Part shown: piece after piece, positions 56,279 through 64,000 of the stretch
Layout: every line of letters starts with the position of its first letter
Position numbering within the stretch: position 1 is the first letter of the stretch
NCBI RefSeq assembly: GCF_025464955.1
Contig: NZ_JAODNM010000124.1
Span: 248,001-312,000 of the forward strand
Length of the DNA: 64,000 bases
Direction: 5' to 3'
Source of the DNA: Amycolatopsis sp.
GTDB lineage: Bacteria; Actinomycetota; Actinomycetes; Mycobacteriales; Pseudonocardiaceae
The notes under the pieces: generated by a model
What the model saw: the letters and a program-made list of their open reading frames with translations, nothing else
Told to the model about the DNA's origin: nothing
The model's database searches: none
Translations under genes and position numbers: made by a program

Positions 56279-57424
56279 TCAGTCCAGCGGAAGGTCGAAC
56301 GCGACGAGCGTGCCGAGGCTCGGCGAGGAGTTGACGAAGTACTTCCCGCCGGCGGTTTCGGCGCGCTCGGCGAGGTGCCGTAAGCCGCGTGTCGCGACGC
56401 CCTCGGGGACGCCGGACCCGTTGTCGCGGACGCGGAGTTTGACACCCTCGGCGTCCCGGTGCAGGGTCACGCGCGTCTCGCTGGCCCCGGAGTGCCTGAC
56501 CACATTGGACAGAGCTTCGCGCAGGGCGGCGCGGATGTGGTCGGCGCGTTCGGCCGGGATGTCCGCGAGTTCGCCGGAAAGCTCCAGGGTGGGCGGGAAG
56601 CCGAGCAGCTCACCGGCGATGCGGACCTCGCCGCGGGCGGACTCCGCGAGGTCGATCGCGGGCTGCGACTCGCGTTCCGGCTCCGGTGACCGGAGGGCGC
56701 GCACGGTGCCGCGGATCTCCTCGATGGTCTGGTCCAGCTGGTCGATCGCCTCGCTGAGGCGCACGCCGTCGGCTTGCGCGAAGCGCTTCCGCATCCGCCG
56801 GCGGACGCGATCGAGCTGCATCCCCGCGCCGTACAGCCGCTGCACGATGACGTCGTGCAGCTCGCGCGCGATCCGTTCACGCTCTTGGTACAGCGAGACG
56901 CGGTTGCGGGCGACGGCGCCCTCGGCGAGCGCCAGCACGACGCCGACCTGCGCCGCGAACGCTGTCAGCACCTCGACCGTCGACGAGGAAAAAATCCCGG
57001 AACCGTGCCTGCGATAGACCGTCAACGCGCCGAGCACACGCCCGCCTGCCCCGAACGGCGCGGCCGCGAACGGGCCGAACCCCGTCAGCTCCGGCGGGAC
57101 GAATGGCGCGGTGCGGGGATCGGTGGTGAAGTCCACGCTGACCACGGGCTCGCCGCCGCGCGCGACCTGCCCCGCCGCCGACGCCGACGGCAGCACGAGA
57201 CCGCGAAGGTCGGCAAGGCACTCGCCGTGCGCGGCTTCGACCACCACGGTGCCGTCGCCGGATCGGACCATGACCAGCCCGAGGTCCGCTTCGGCGAGTT
57301 CGACGGCCCGGCGCACCACAGTTTCCAGCACCGCGCCCGGGTCGTCACCGGACAGCGCGGCGGTGGTGATTTCGGTGGCCGCGGACAACGCGCGCGCGGC
57401 GAGTGTGGGATCCATGAGCGTCAT
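56279..57424 (-). CDS. GAF-domain histidine kinase (DevS/DosS-like)
   Basis: A 381-residue soluble sensor kinase. One GAF domain (about residues 25-170) holds RAVELAEADLGLVMVRSGDGTVVVEAAHGE and FAAAPFGAGGRVLGALTVYR. The HisKA_3 dimerisation helix has His190 in ERIARELHDVIVQRLYG, and the HATPase domain has LREALSNVVRHSGA (N-box, about 301-314) and DNGSGVP (334-340). DosS and DosT have two GAF domains, so this is a shorter relative with one. The ATG overlaps the cydDC stop by one base (TGATG), making it the last gene of the cyd operon. It probably phosphorylates the DosR-like protein at 51827. Confidence 0.93.
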   Translation of the reverse strand: MTLMDPTLAARALSAATEITTAALSGDDPGAVLETVVRRAVELAEADLGLVMVRSGDGTVVVEAAHGECLADLRGLVLPSASAAGQVARGGEPVVSVDFTTDPRTAPFVPPELTGFGPFAAAPFGAGGRVLGALTVYRRHGSGIFSSSTVEVLTAFAAQVGVVLALAEGAVARNRVSLYQERERIARELHDVIVQRLYGAGMQLDRVRRRMRKRFAQADGVRLSEAIDQLDQTIEEIRGTVRALRSPEPERESQPAIDLAESARGEVRIAGELLGFPPTLELSGELADIPAERADHIRAALREALSNVVRHSGASETRVTLHRDAEGVKLRVRDNGSGVPEGVATRGLRHLAERAETAGGKYFVNSSPSLGTLVAFDLPLD

Positions 57425-60400
57425 CAGACTAGGCGTCCGGCGGGTTCCTTGGTTATGACGTGACCCTCACGAACCTCCAGCACCAGGTCAGCGTCGACGG
57501 CTTCGTCGCGGTGGTGGGTGACCTGCACGACGGTGTGTCCGGCGAGCTCGCGCCGGAGGTTGGCCAGCAGCTTCCGGGCGGTGAGCTCGTCGAGGTGCGC
57601 TGTCGGCTCGTCAAGCAGCACGAAGTCGGCTTCCGGCGCGGCGAGAAGTGCCCGCGCGAGCGCGACACGCTGAGCCTGCCCACCGGACAGCCCCGCCCCC
57701 GCGCTGCCGAGCACGGTGTCCAGCCGGACGTCGTCGAGCGCGGCGAGGTCCAGGGCGTGACGCAGCTCTTCGTCGGTCGCGCCCGACTTGGCGAGCCGAA
57801 GGTTCTCCGCGACGGTCGTCGAGACGAGCTGTGGCTCCTGCGGCGCCCACGCGACCTTGGCCGGCACCGAAATCTCGCCCCGCGACGGCGGCAGGAACCC
57901 CAGCAGCGCCGCGATCAACGTCGACTTGCCGGCGCCGCTCGGCCCGACGACGGCCACCTGCGTGCCGTGCGGAATGTGCAGATCGACGTCCCACAGCACC
58001 GGTTCCCTGTCGGGCCACGCGATGTCGGCGTGCGTGACGTCGATACTCCGGGACGTCTGGGCCCTGGCGTCGACGTCGCTCGCCGGGAAGTCCGCGAGCC
58101 GCACCCGAGCCGCGCGCAGTGTGTCCCAGTGCTGCGCCACCGGCGGCAGGGTGGCGAGGACCTCGGCGAGCGCCAACGGCACCAGCGCGAGGAGCGGCAC
58201 GAGGACGCCGTCCAGGCGCCCGGCCGCGACGGCGTCCGCGGCGAGACCGGTGCCGAGGACCGCGGCCGCGCCGCAGACCAGCGTGATCAGCGCCTCCGCC
58301 GCGCCCGTGCCGACGGCCTGACGACGTGCGTCGGCGACGAGCACGGCGTCCGTCGCGGCGAGCCGACGGCGTCGTCCGACATGAGCACCGAACGCGATCA
58401 ACTCGGCCGCGGACTCGAACAGCCCGAGGACTTGCGCTGCCACAGAACGACGTCCAGCAGCCAAAGCTGACGTCGCATGGCGCTCGAAACGCAGTGCCAG
58501 CCAGGGTGCAGCGAGCCCTCCGACGAGTACCGCGACGGCCAGCGCCAGGCCGACGGCCGGAAGTACGGCCGTCTGCACACCGACGGCGCCCAGCGCGACC
58601 AGCGCCGCGACGAACGAGGGCGTGACCGCCCGGGGTAGCAGGTCGCGCACGGTGTCGACGTCGTCGACGAGCCGGCGTTGTCCTTCGTCGGCACGGAACG
58701 CCCGAGCCGGGCCGCGTCGGACCAGCGCTTCCCAAGTTCGCACGCGCAGGCCCCCGGCGATGCGGAACGCGGCGTCGTGCGTGATCACCCGCTCGGCGTA
58801 CCGCAGCACCGCGCGCCCGAGCCCGAACGCGCGCACGCCGACGATCGCGACGGAGAGGGTCAACATCGCCGGCTGCTGTGAAGCCTTCGCGATGAGCCAG
58901 CCGGAGGTCGCCGTCAACGCGATCCCCGACAGCGCCGCCAACGCCCCGAGCAGCACCCCGACGAGCAGTCGTCGACTGACGAGCGAACGCAGTCGCAGTG
59001 GCTTGACCTCGGTAGACGTCACCAACTTGGTCGTGGGAAGCCGCGGCGGGTCGAGGTCGAACACGACTCCGTCCGGCCGGTCGTGCGCGGCGATGACCAC
59101 CGCCGCACCCGTCGCCCGAACCGCCGCCATGACCCGCTCGGCGTTGACGCCGTCGAGGTGCGCTGTCGGCTCGTCCATGAGGAGTAACCACGCGCCTTCG
59201 CGGACGCGGATCAGTGCCCGCGCGACAGCGACGCGCTGACGTTGTCCCGGGGACAATTCGCTGATCGGCCGATCGGCAAGGTCCGCCAGCCCCAGCGTGT
59301 CCAACTCGTCCCGAACCTCGCCGGCGAGTTCCAGCTCGGCGCGAACGGTCCCGCCGGCGAACGCCGGCGACTGCGGAACCCATGCGACACTCTTCCGCCA
59401 CATCGACATATCGACTTCATCGAGCGGGACGCCGCCGATCGTGACCAGGCCCGACGCCAGCCGCGCGAACCCGAGCAGCACGCCCAGGGTCGTCGACTTT
59501 CCCGCGCCGCTCGGCGAACGCAGCCACACCGTCTCCCCAGGCCGCACCGAGAACGACTCGCCGTCCGGCGCGAAGCCGCCGCGCCGGGCCACCCTGAGCC
59601 CGCTGACCAGCACTTCCCCGCGAACGGGGACCGTGCTGCCGTCCCGGACGACAGGTTCCGCGAGGACGTCCGTAACCCGGCGAACCGCCTCGACGCCGTC
59701 CTCGCTCGCGTGGAACGCGGCCCCGACAGCGCGCAGCGGCTGGTAGCACTCGGGCGCGAGGATCAGCACACCGAGCCCGATCGCCAGCGGCAACTCCCCG
59801 GACACCAGCCGGATCCCGATCAGAACGGCGATGAGCGCCACCGAGATCGTCGCGATCAGCTCGAGGGCGAACGCCGAAGCGAACGCCACCCGCAGGGTTT
59901 TCACCGACGCGCGCCGATGCCGGTCCGACAGGCGCCGCACGGTCTCGGCCTGCGCCGCCGCACGCCGGAACGCCGCCAGCACGGGCAGAGCGCGGACGAG
60001 TTCGAGCAGGTTGGCCGACATCCGCTGCACCGAGTCGGCGACGGCCGCGACGCGGTCCGCGGTGTACTTGCCGATCAGGATCGCGAACATCGGCAGCAAC
60101 GGCACGGTCAGGACGAGAATGAGCGCCGACGGCCAGTCCGCGAACAGCACCGCGACTCCGGCGCCGAGCGGCACCACGGCCGCCGTGACCAGCGCGGGCA
60201 GGTAGCTCGTGAAGTAGGCGTCGAGCGCGTCGAGGCCCCTGGTCGTCAACGCGGTAAGGCGGCCGCTGCCGTGCTCGGCGATCCACTCGGGACCGAGTCG
60301 CAGCGCGTGGTCGACGGTCCGCGCGCGAAGTTCTTCCTTCGCGCCCGCGGCGGCACGCGCTGAGACGACCTTGATCGCCCAGCCGGCGAGCGACCGTCCG

Positions 60401-60600
60401 GCGACCACACTGAGCAGGATGACCAGCTGACCCCCGTGTCCGCCGGCATGACCCGCCACGATCTCGGCGAGCACGTCCGCGAGCAGAAACGCCTGTGCCA
60501 CCAGCAAACCCGCGTTGACCAGCGACAAAGCTCCGGTCAGGACCAGTGCGCGCCGAGCCGTCGCGGACAGGGACGGCAACGCCCCGAGCGGTCCGCTCAT
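57424..60600 (-). CDS. cydDC: Fused CydD-CydC ABC exporter for cytochrome bd assembly
   Basis: A 1058-residue fusion of two half transporters. Each half has about six membrane helices and an ATPase. The first ATPase has Walker A SPSGAGKST (near residue 355), signature LSPGQRQRVAVARAL and Walker B LLLMDEPTAHLDG. The second has GPSGAGKST (near 885), LSGGQAQRVALARAL and FVLLDEPTAHLDE. The two-in-one form is typical of Streptomyces and relatives. CydDC exports cysteine or glutathione-type thiols to the periplasm, needed for heme insertion into cytochrome bd. The ATG at 60600 overlaps the cydB stop (ATGA); the longer open frame to 60708 lies inside cydB. Confidence 0.95.
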   Translation of the reverse strand: MSGPLGALPSLSATARRALVLTGALSLVNAGLLVAQAFLLADVLAEIVAGHAGGHGGQLVILLSVVAGRSLAGWAIKVVSARAAAGAKEELRARTVDHALRLGPEWIAEHGSGRLTALTTRGLDALDAYFTSYLPALVTAAVVPLGAGVAVLFADWPSALILVLTVPLLPMFAILIGKYTADRVAAVADSVQRMSANLLELVRALPVLAAFRRAAAQAETVRRLSDRHRRASVKTLRVAFASAFALELIATISVALIAVLIGIRLVSGELPLAIGLGVLILAPECYQPLRAVGAAFHASEDGVEAVRRVTDVLAEPVVRDGSTVPVRGEVLVSGLRVARRGGFAPDGESFSVRPGETVWLRSPSGAGKSTTLGVLLGFARLASGLVTIGGVPLDEVDMSMWRKSVAWVPQSPAFAGGTVRAELELAGEVRDELDTLGLADLADRPISELSPGQRQRVAVARALIRVREGAWLLLMDEPTAHLDGVNAERVMAAVRATGAAVVIAAHDRPDGVVFDLDPPRLPTTKLVTSTEVKPLRLRSLVSRRLLVGVLLGALAALSGIALTATSGWLIAKASQQPAMLTLSVAIVGVRAFGLGRAVLRYAERVITHDAAFRIAGGLRVRTWEALVRRGPARAFRADEGQRRLVDDVDTVRDLLPRAVTPSFVAALVALGAVGVQTAVLPAVGLALAVAVLVGGLAAPWLALRFERHATSALAAGRRSVAAQVLGLFESAAELIAFGAHVGRRRRLAATDAVLVADARRQAVGTGAAEALITLVCGAAAVLGTGLAADAVAAGRLDGVLVPLLALVPLALAEVLATLPPVAQHWDTLRAARVRLADFPASDVDARAQTSRSIDVTHADIAWPDREPVLWDVDLHIPHGTQVAVVGPSGAGKSTLIAALLGFLPPSRGEISVPAKVAWAPQEPQLVSTTVAENLRLAKSGATDEELRHALDLAALDDVRLDTVLGSAGAGLSGGQAQRVALARALLAAPEADFVLLDEPTAHLDELTARKLLANLRRELAGHTVVQVTHHRDEAVDADLVLEVREGHVITKEPAGRLV

Positions 60601-61604
60601 GGCACGTGCACCGGCGGGATGTGCTGGACGCTGATGCGTTTGCGGAACACCCAGTACGTCCAGCCCTGGTAGATGAGCACGGCCGGCGCACCGAACACCG
60701 AGACCCACGTCATGATCTTCAGGGTGTACGGGCTCGACGCCGCGTTCGCGACGGTCAGCGAGTTCGCCGCGTCGCCGGTGGACGGCAGGACGTCCGGGTA
60801 GAGCGAGCCGAACATCACCACGACCGCCGCGACGATGACCACGCCGAGCGTCACGAACGCCTGCCCGTCACGGCCGGCGGTGAGCCGCCACCAGGCCAGC
60901 GGGACGGCCACGAACGCGATGACCAGCGGCACAACCGTCCACAGTGAACCCTCCCGGAACTGCACGACGACCAGGAACGCCAGCAAGGGCAGCAACGCGA
61001 CCGGGAAGATCCCCAGTGCCAGCGCACGCGCACGGTCCCGGAACTCGCCGGAAGTCTTCAACGTCAGGAAAGTCGCGCCGTGGACGAGCGCGAACCCGGC
61101 GAGCGCGACCGCGCCGAGCAGCGTGTCCCAGCGCACCGAGGCGAACGCCGAGCCGATGCGGTTCCCGTGGGCGTCCAGCGGAAGGCCGAGCACGGTCGTC
61201 GCGAGCAGCAGGCCGACCGCGAGCGGCGGCACCCACGAGCCGACGACGATCACGCGGTCCCAGTTGCGGCGCCAGCGATCCGAGTCGACCTTGCCGCGGT
61301 ATTCGAACGCGACGCCGCGCCCGATGAGCGCCAGCAGAATGACCAGTGTCGGCAGGTACGCGCCCGAAAAGAGCGTGGCGTACCAGTCGGGAAACGCGGC
61401 GAAGGTCGCGGCAACGGCGACGACGAGCCACACCTCGTTGCCGTCCCACACCGGACCGATGGTGTTGATCATCAGGCGGCGCTCGACGTTCTTGCGGCCG
61501 AGGATCGGCAGCAGCATGCCGACGCCGAAGTCGAAACCTTCCAGGAAAAGATAGCCGAGCCAGAAGATGGCGATAACGCAGAACCACACCGTTTGCAGGC
61601 TCAT
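60597..61604 (-). CDS. cydB: Cytochrome bd ubiquinol/menaquinol oxidase subunit II
   Basis: A 335-residue membrane protein with about nine hydrophobic segments. The start MSLQTVWFCVIAIFWLGYLFLEGFDFGVGMLLPILG carries the family GFDFGVG motif, followed by RRLMINTIGPVWDGNEVWLV with the conserved Trp-Asp-Gly-Asn-Glu. The C-terminal half has SLYPDVLPST and YQGWTYWVFRKRI. It is the smaller subunit of the high-affinity oxygen-reducing quinol oxidase. The ATG at 61604 has a GGGGTG site upstream; three codons of extra frame before it were rejected. It lies 18 bases after cydA and overlaps cydDC by four bases. Confidence 0.97.
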   Translation of the reverse strand: MSLQTVWFCVIAIFWLGYLFLEGFDFGVGMLLPILGRKNVERRLMINTIGPVWDGNEVWLVVAVAATFAAFPDWYATLFSGAYLPTLVILLALIGRGVAFEYRGKVDSDRWRRNWDRVIVVGSWVPPLAVGLLLATTVLGLPLDAHGNRIGSAFASVRWDTLLGAVALAGFALVHGATFLTLKTSGEFRDRARALALGIFPVALLPLLAFLVVVQFREGSLWTVVPLVIAFVAVPLAWWRLTAGRDGQAFVTLGVVIVAAVVVMFGSLYPDVLPSTGDAANSLTVANAASSPYTLKIMTWVSVFGAPAVLIYQGWTYWVFRKRISVQHIPPVHVP

Positions 61605-61622
61605 AGCCAACACCCCTGAGGA

Positions 61623-63119
61623 TTAATAGGCAAAGGACAGGGTTTCTGTGTCTTCCGCATCAGATCCGTTGTCCTGCTTGGGTTTCTCGGGTGGCATAAC
61701 GCCTTCGACGCCGCCCCGGACGTACTTCCGCATGAGATAGAGCTCGACAACACCGAGCACGGCGTACACCAGCGAAATCGAGATCAGCGAGGTCCAGACC
61801 TCGCCGGTGGACAACTGCGAGACGGCCTGGGCGGTGAACATCCAGACTCCGTCCACACCGGACGGATTGGGCACCACCACGAACGGCTGCCTGCCCATCT
61901 CGGTGAAGATCCAACCGGCACTGTTCGCGATGAACGGCGTCGCGATGCCGATCAACCCGAGCCGCGGGAACCACTTGGTCGACGGGATCCGGCCGCGCCG
62001 CGTCAGCCACAGCGCCAGCAGGCCGATCCCGGCCGAGACCGCGCCGAAGCCAATCATGATCCGGAAGCCCCAGTAGGTCACCGGCAGGTTCGGCACGTAG
62101 TCGATCGGCTTGCCGGCGAGCGCGCCGAGCTCCGGGTCGTTCGGGTAGTTCGTACCGTATTTCGCCTGGTACGCCGAGATCAGCGGTTCGACACCTTTGA
62201 CCTCGCTGGAGAAGTCGTTGTGCGCCAGGAACGAGAGCAGTGCCGGCACGGTGAACGTCTTGACGCTCTCGCAGTTGGCGTTGGCGACGTCGCCGATCGC
62301 GAGGATGGAGAAGCTGGCCGGTTTTTCCGTGTGGCACAGGGCTTCCGCCGAGGCCATCTTCATCGGCTGCTGCTCGAACATGAGCTTGCCCTGGGTGTCG
62401 CCGGTGATCGCGAGCGCCGCGAACGCGACGATCCCGACCCACGAACCGAGCCGCAGCGAGGACCGCCACATCGAGCGGTGCTCGTCTCCCGCCGAGCGTT
62501 TCCGCCACAGGTGCCACATCGCGACCCCGACGATGAACGCCGCCGCCACCGAGAACGCGCCCGCGATGGTGTGCGGGATCGCGGCGAGCGCGGTGTTGTT
62601 CGTCAGCACCGCGCCGATCGAGTTCATCGTCGGCTTCCCGTTGACGAAGTCGACGCCCACCGGGTGCTGCATCCACGAGTTCGCCGCGAGGATGAAGTAC
62701 GCCGACGCCATCGTGGCCAGCGAAAACGCCCACGCGCAGGCGAGGTGGACCTTCTTCGGCAGCCTGTCCCAGCCGAAGATCCACAGCCCGAGGAACGTCG
62801 ACTCGATGAAGAACGCGAACAGCCCCTCCAACGCCAGTGGCGCCCCGAAGACGTCCCCGACGAACCGCGAGTACGCGCTCCACGTCATGCCGAACTGGAA
62901 CTCCTGGACCAGCCCGGTCACCACGCCCATGGCGAAGTTGACCAGCAGCAGCTTGCCCCAGAACTTGGTCATCTTGAGATAGCGGCGGTCGCCGGTGCGC
63001 ACCCACGCCGTCTGCATGCCCGCGACGAGCACGGAAAGCCCGATCGTCAACGGAACCATCAGGAAGTGATAGACGGTGGTGATGCCGAACTGCCACCGAG
63101 CGAGCTCCAGGACGTCCAC
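61623..63119 (-). CDS. cydA: Cytochrome bd quinol oxidase subunit I
   Basis: A 498-residue heme-binding subunit. The N-terminus DVLELARWQFGITTVYHFLMVPLTIGLSVLVAGMQ has the axial His for high-spin heme in YHF. Then come FVGDVFGAPLALEGLFAFFIESTFLGLWIFGW, QHPVGVDF, the second axial His region, and the GRQP motif in TEMGRQPFVVV. The periplasmic Q-loop is short, as in actinobacteria. It oxidises menaquinol and reduces oxygen with high affinity, supporting respiration at low oxygen. I take the GTG at 63119, which matches known CydA N-termini, over the GTG at 63149. It is the first gene of cydA-cydB-cydDC-kinase. A DosR-type box is about 66 bases upstream. Confidence 0.97.
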   Translation of the reverse strand: MDVLELARWQFGITTVYHFLMVPLTIGLSVLVAGMQTAWVRTGDRRYLKMTKFWGKLLLVNFAMGVVTGLVQEFQFGMTWSAYSRFVGDVFGAPLALEGLFAFFIESTFLGLWIFGWDRLPKKVHLACAWAFSLATMASAYFILAANSWMQHPVGVDFVNGKPTMNSIGAVLTNNTALAAIPHTIAGAFSVAAAFIVGVAMWHLWRKRSAGDEHRSMWRSSLRLGSWVGIVAFAALAITGDTQGKLMFEQQPMKMASAEALCHTEKPASFSILAIGDVANANCESVKTFTVPALLSFLAHNDFSSEVKGVEPLISAYQAKYGTNYPNDPELGALAGKPIDYVPNLPVTYWGFRIMIGFGAVSAGIGLLALWLTRRGRIPSTKWFPRLGLIGIATPFIANSAGWIFTEMGRQPFVVVPNPSGVDGVWMFTAQAVSQLSTGEVWTSLISISLVYAVLGVVELYLMRKYVRGGVEGVMPPEKPKQDNGSDAEDTETLSFAY

Positions 63120-63153
63120 GCTTCCGAGCGTGCTCCCTGTCCCCAGCACTCGC

Positions 63154-63195
63154 CAGTCCTACTGGTCCCGATCATGAGGGGACCAAGGTCCCGAA
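63154..63195. promoter_or_regulatory. Candidate DosR boxes upstream of cydA
   Basis: GAGGGGACCAAGGTCCCGAA (63176-63195) matches the published DosR palindrome TTSGGGACTWWAGTCCCSAA at 16 of 20 positions, with perfect GGGAC and GTCCC arms. On the minus strand a weaker half-type copy, ATCGGGAC followed by CAGTAGGAC, occupies 63173-63154. The two centres are 22 bases apart, about two helical turns, so both face the same side of the DNA. Confidence 0.55.
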
Positions 63196-63202
63196 CGGGA
63201 CG

Positions 63203-64000
63203 CTAGAACTCGGACAGCGCCAGCCGGGCTTCATCGGCCACCGGCCGCCGCGCTCCGGAATCCCCCAGCGTCAGCACCTGCTCCAAGGCGAGCTGGTACG
63301 CGGTGGTGAACGCTTCGGCGGCCGGCACCGCGATATCCGGCTGGACTCCGCAGCCTTCCCAGTTACCACCGGACACGGGATTGATCGCCCGTGCGTGTGA
63401 CACGGTGACGTCCAGATGCGTCGCGATCTTGTACTGCCGCCGCGGGTTCGCGCCGCCCCTCGTGGGCTCGCCGACCGTCTTCGCGCGTTTCGACTGCTGG
63501 AGCGAGTAACTGAGGTCCTCGCCACCGGAGAATGTGTCCGGCCCGATCAGCGCCCACACCGGCTTCGTGCCGCCGAACTTGCGCCCCGGCACGTACTGCG
63601 ACGTCCAAAACTGCTGGGTGCGGTCCCCTTCGCGAAAGTAGACGTCGTTGAGGTGCTTGGCTTCGTCGAAAAGGTAGCTGCTGATCAGCGCCGACGTGGC
63701 CGATTGACCACCGTCGTTCTGCCGGACATCGATCACCAGCGCGTCGGTCGGCGCGAGCAGTGACATGGCGGCGCTGATCGCCGGGCCGGAGACCTCGGAA
63801 AACGGCAGCCAGCGTGTATCGAGGTAGCCGACGTTGCCAGGCAGACGCTCGACCCGTGCAATGCCGTAACCGCTCAACTCGGCTTCGGCGCGATACGCCT
63901 CGATGTCGAACGAGCCGTCTCCGCCGTCGTGCACCGGCTCCAGGTGGTACCGCAGCCTGAGGTGCTTGTCGCCGTTGACCGACTGCAGATCCTCCGTGAC
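63203..64000 (-). CDS. S41-family peptidase (C-terminal part, partial)
   Basis: 266 codons are visible and the N-terminus lies beyond the window; the frame is still open at 64000. The fragment starts VTEDLQSVNGDKHLRLRY, the end of the N-terminal helical bundle found in IRBP-like S41 enzymes. The core follows, with VGYLDTRWLPF, ALVIDVRQNDGGQSATS and the catalytic serine in GPDTFSGGEDLSYSL, then the Lys region VGEPTRGGANPRRQYKI. It ends GCGVQPDIAVPAAEAFTTAYQLALEQVL. These are tail-specific protease relatives that cut C-terminal peptides. No signal peptide can be assessed. It shares the 5' direction with cydA but lies upstream of it, so the cyd promoter region separates them. Confidence 0.9.
   Translation of the reverse strand, partial: VTEDLQSVNGDKHLRLRYHLEPVHDGGDGSFDIEAYRAEAELSGYGIARVERLPGNVGYLDTRWLPFSEVSGPAISAAMSLLAPTDALVIDVRQNDGGQSATSALISSYLFDEAKHLNDVYFREGDRTQQFWTSQYVPGRKFGGTKPVWALIGPDTFSGGEDLSYSLQQSKRAKTVGEPTRGGANPRRQYKIATHLDVTVSHARAINPVSGGNWEGCGVQPDIAVPAAEAFTTAYQLALEQVLTLGDSGARRPVADEARLALSEF

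Noticed and set aside
57611..59401. Minus-strand frame of 596 codons in the cydDC region
   Set aside because: It is a shifted reading of cydDC, whose ATPase motifs are intact in the chosen frame.

Overview
The window is high-GC actinobacterial DNA with many GTG and TTG starts, 4-base gene overlaps and several promoters that look leaderless. Gene content (a DosR-like regulator, a fused CydDC, DUF3558 and DUF4232 lipoproteins, SigE-family and ECF42 sigma factors, a BTAD/NB-ARC regulator, a type II Wadjet operon) points to a soil actinomycete of the Pseudonocardiaceae, perhaps Amycolatopsis. The genus is an inference from style, not a database match. I saw no rRNA, tRNA, CRISPR array, insertion sequence or prophage. 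No gene-free stretch exceeds 300 bases.

Layout. 1-6.9 kb: a Gfo/Idh oxidoreductase and a four-gene operon on the other strand (DegT aminotransferase, epimerase, hexapeptide acyltransferase, glycosyltransferase) that looks like amino-sugar synthesis and transfer. Between them lies a SigE-family sigma factor with a membrane protein and a secreted paralogue of that protein; the two facing transcripts share a predicted promoter motif. 7-11.3 kb: an AfsR-type regulator and an L-2-hydroxyglutarate oxidase. 11.5-25.5 kb: mostly housekeeping and envelope genes (serS, haloalkane dehalogenase-like hydrolase, a DUF350/YgiC/YgiB-like trio, septum-formation protein, MFS exporter, TenA, phosphatase-pheA, macro-domain protein, coaA). 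25.8-35 kb: a VapBC pair, a large acidic protein of unknown family, exonuclease-BRCT, helical-repeat and sensor-like proteins, a secreted S1 protease and a MazG-like protein.

35-49.4 kb is the accessory, defence-like part: an XRE-ImmA/IrrE metallopeptidase regulator with an unknown partner, a second member of the unknown acidic family, the complete type II Wadjet operon jetABCD (transcribed right to left), a Helicase_C_3-type protein without a motor, and a small PD-(D/E)XK nuclease-like protein that appears to start at a non-standard ATC codon.

49.4-64 kb: an ECF42 sigma factor with its YciI/DGPF partner, a DUF4328 membrane protein, a DosR-like response regulator, a GT-B-like protein carrying a 10-C tract, a STAND/NB-ARC TPR protein, and a cytochrome bd operon cydA-cydB-cydDC whose last gene is a DevS-like GAF histidine kinase. 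A DosR-type palindrome lies upstream of cydA, which suggests that the kinase and the nearby regulator control the low-oxygen oxidase. The window ends inside an S41 peptidase gene.

Most interesting points: the 35-49 kb island with its two unknown genes and a shared operator-like motif, the ATC-start nuclease, the cyd/DosR circuit, the paired ECF promoters at 2.3 kb and the poly-C tract at 52.47 kb.
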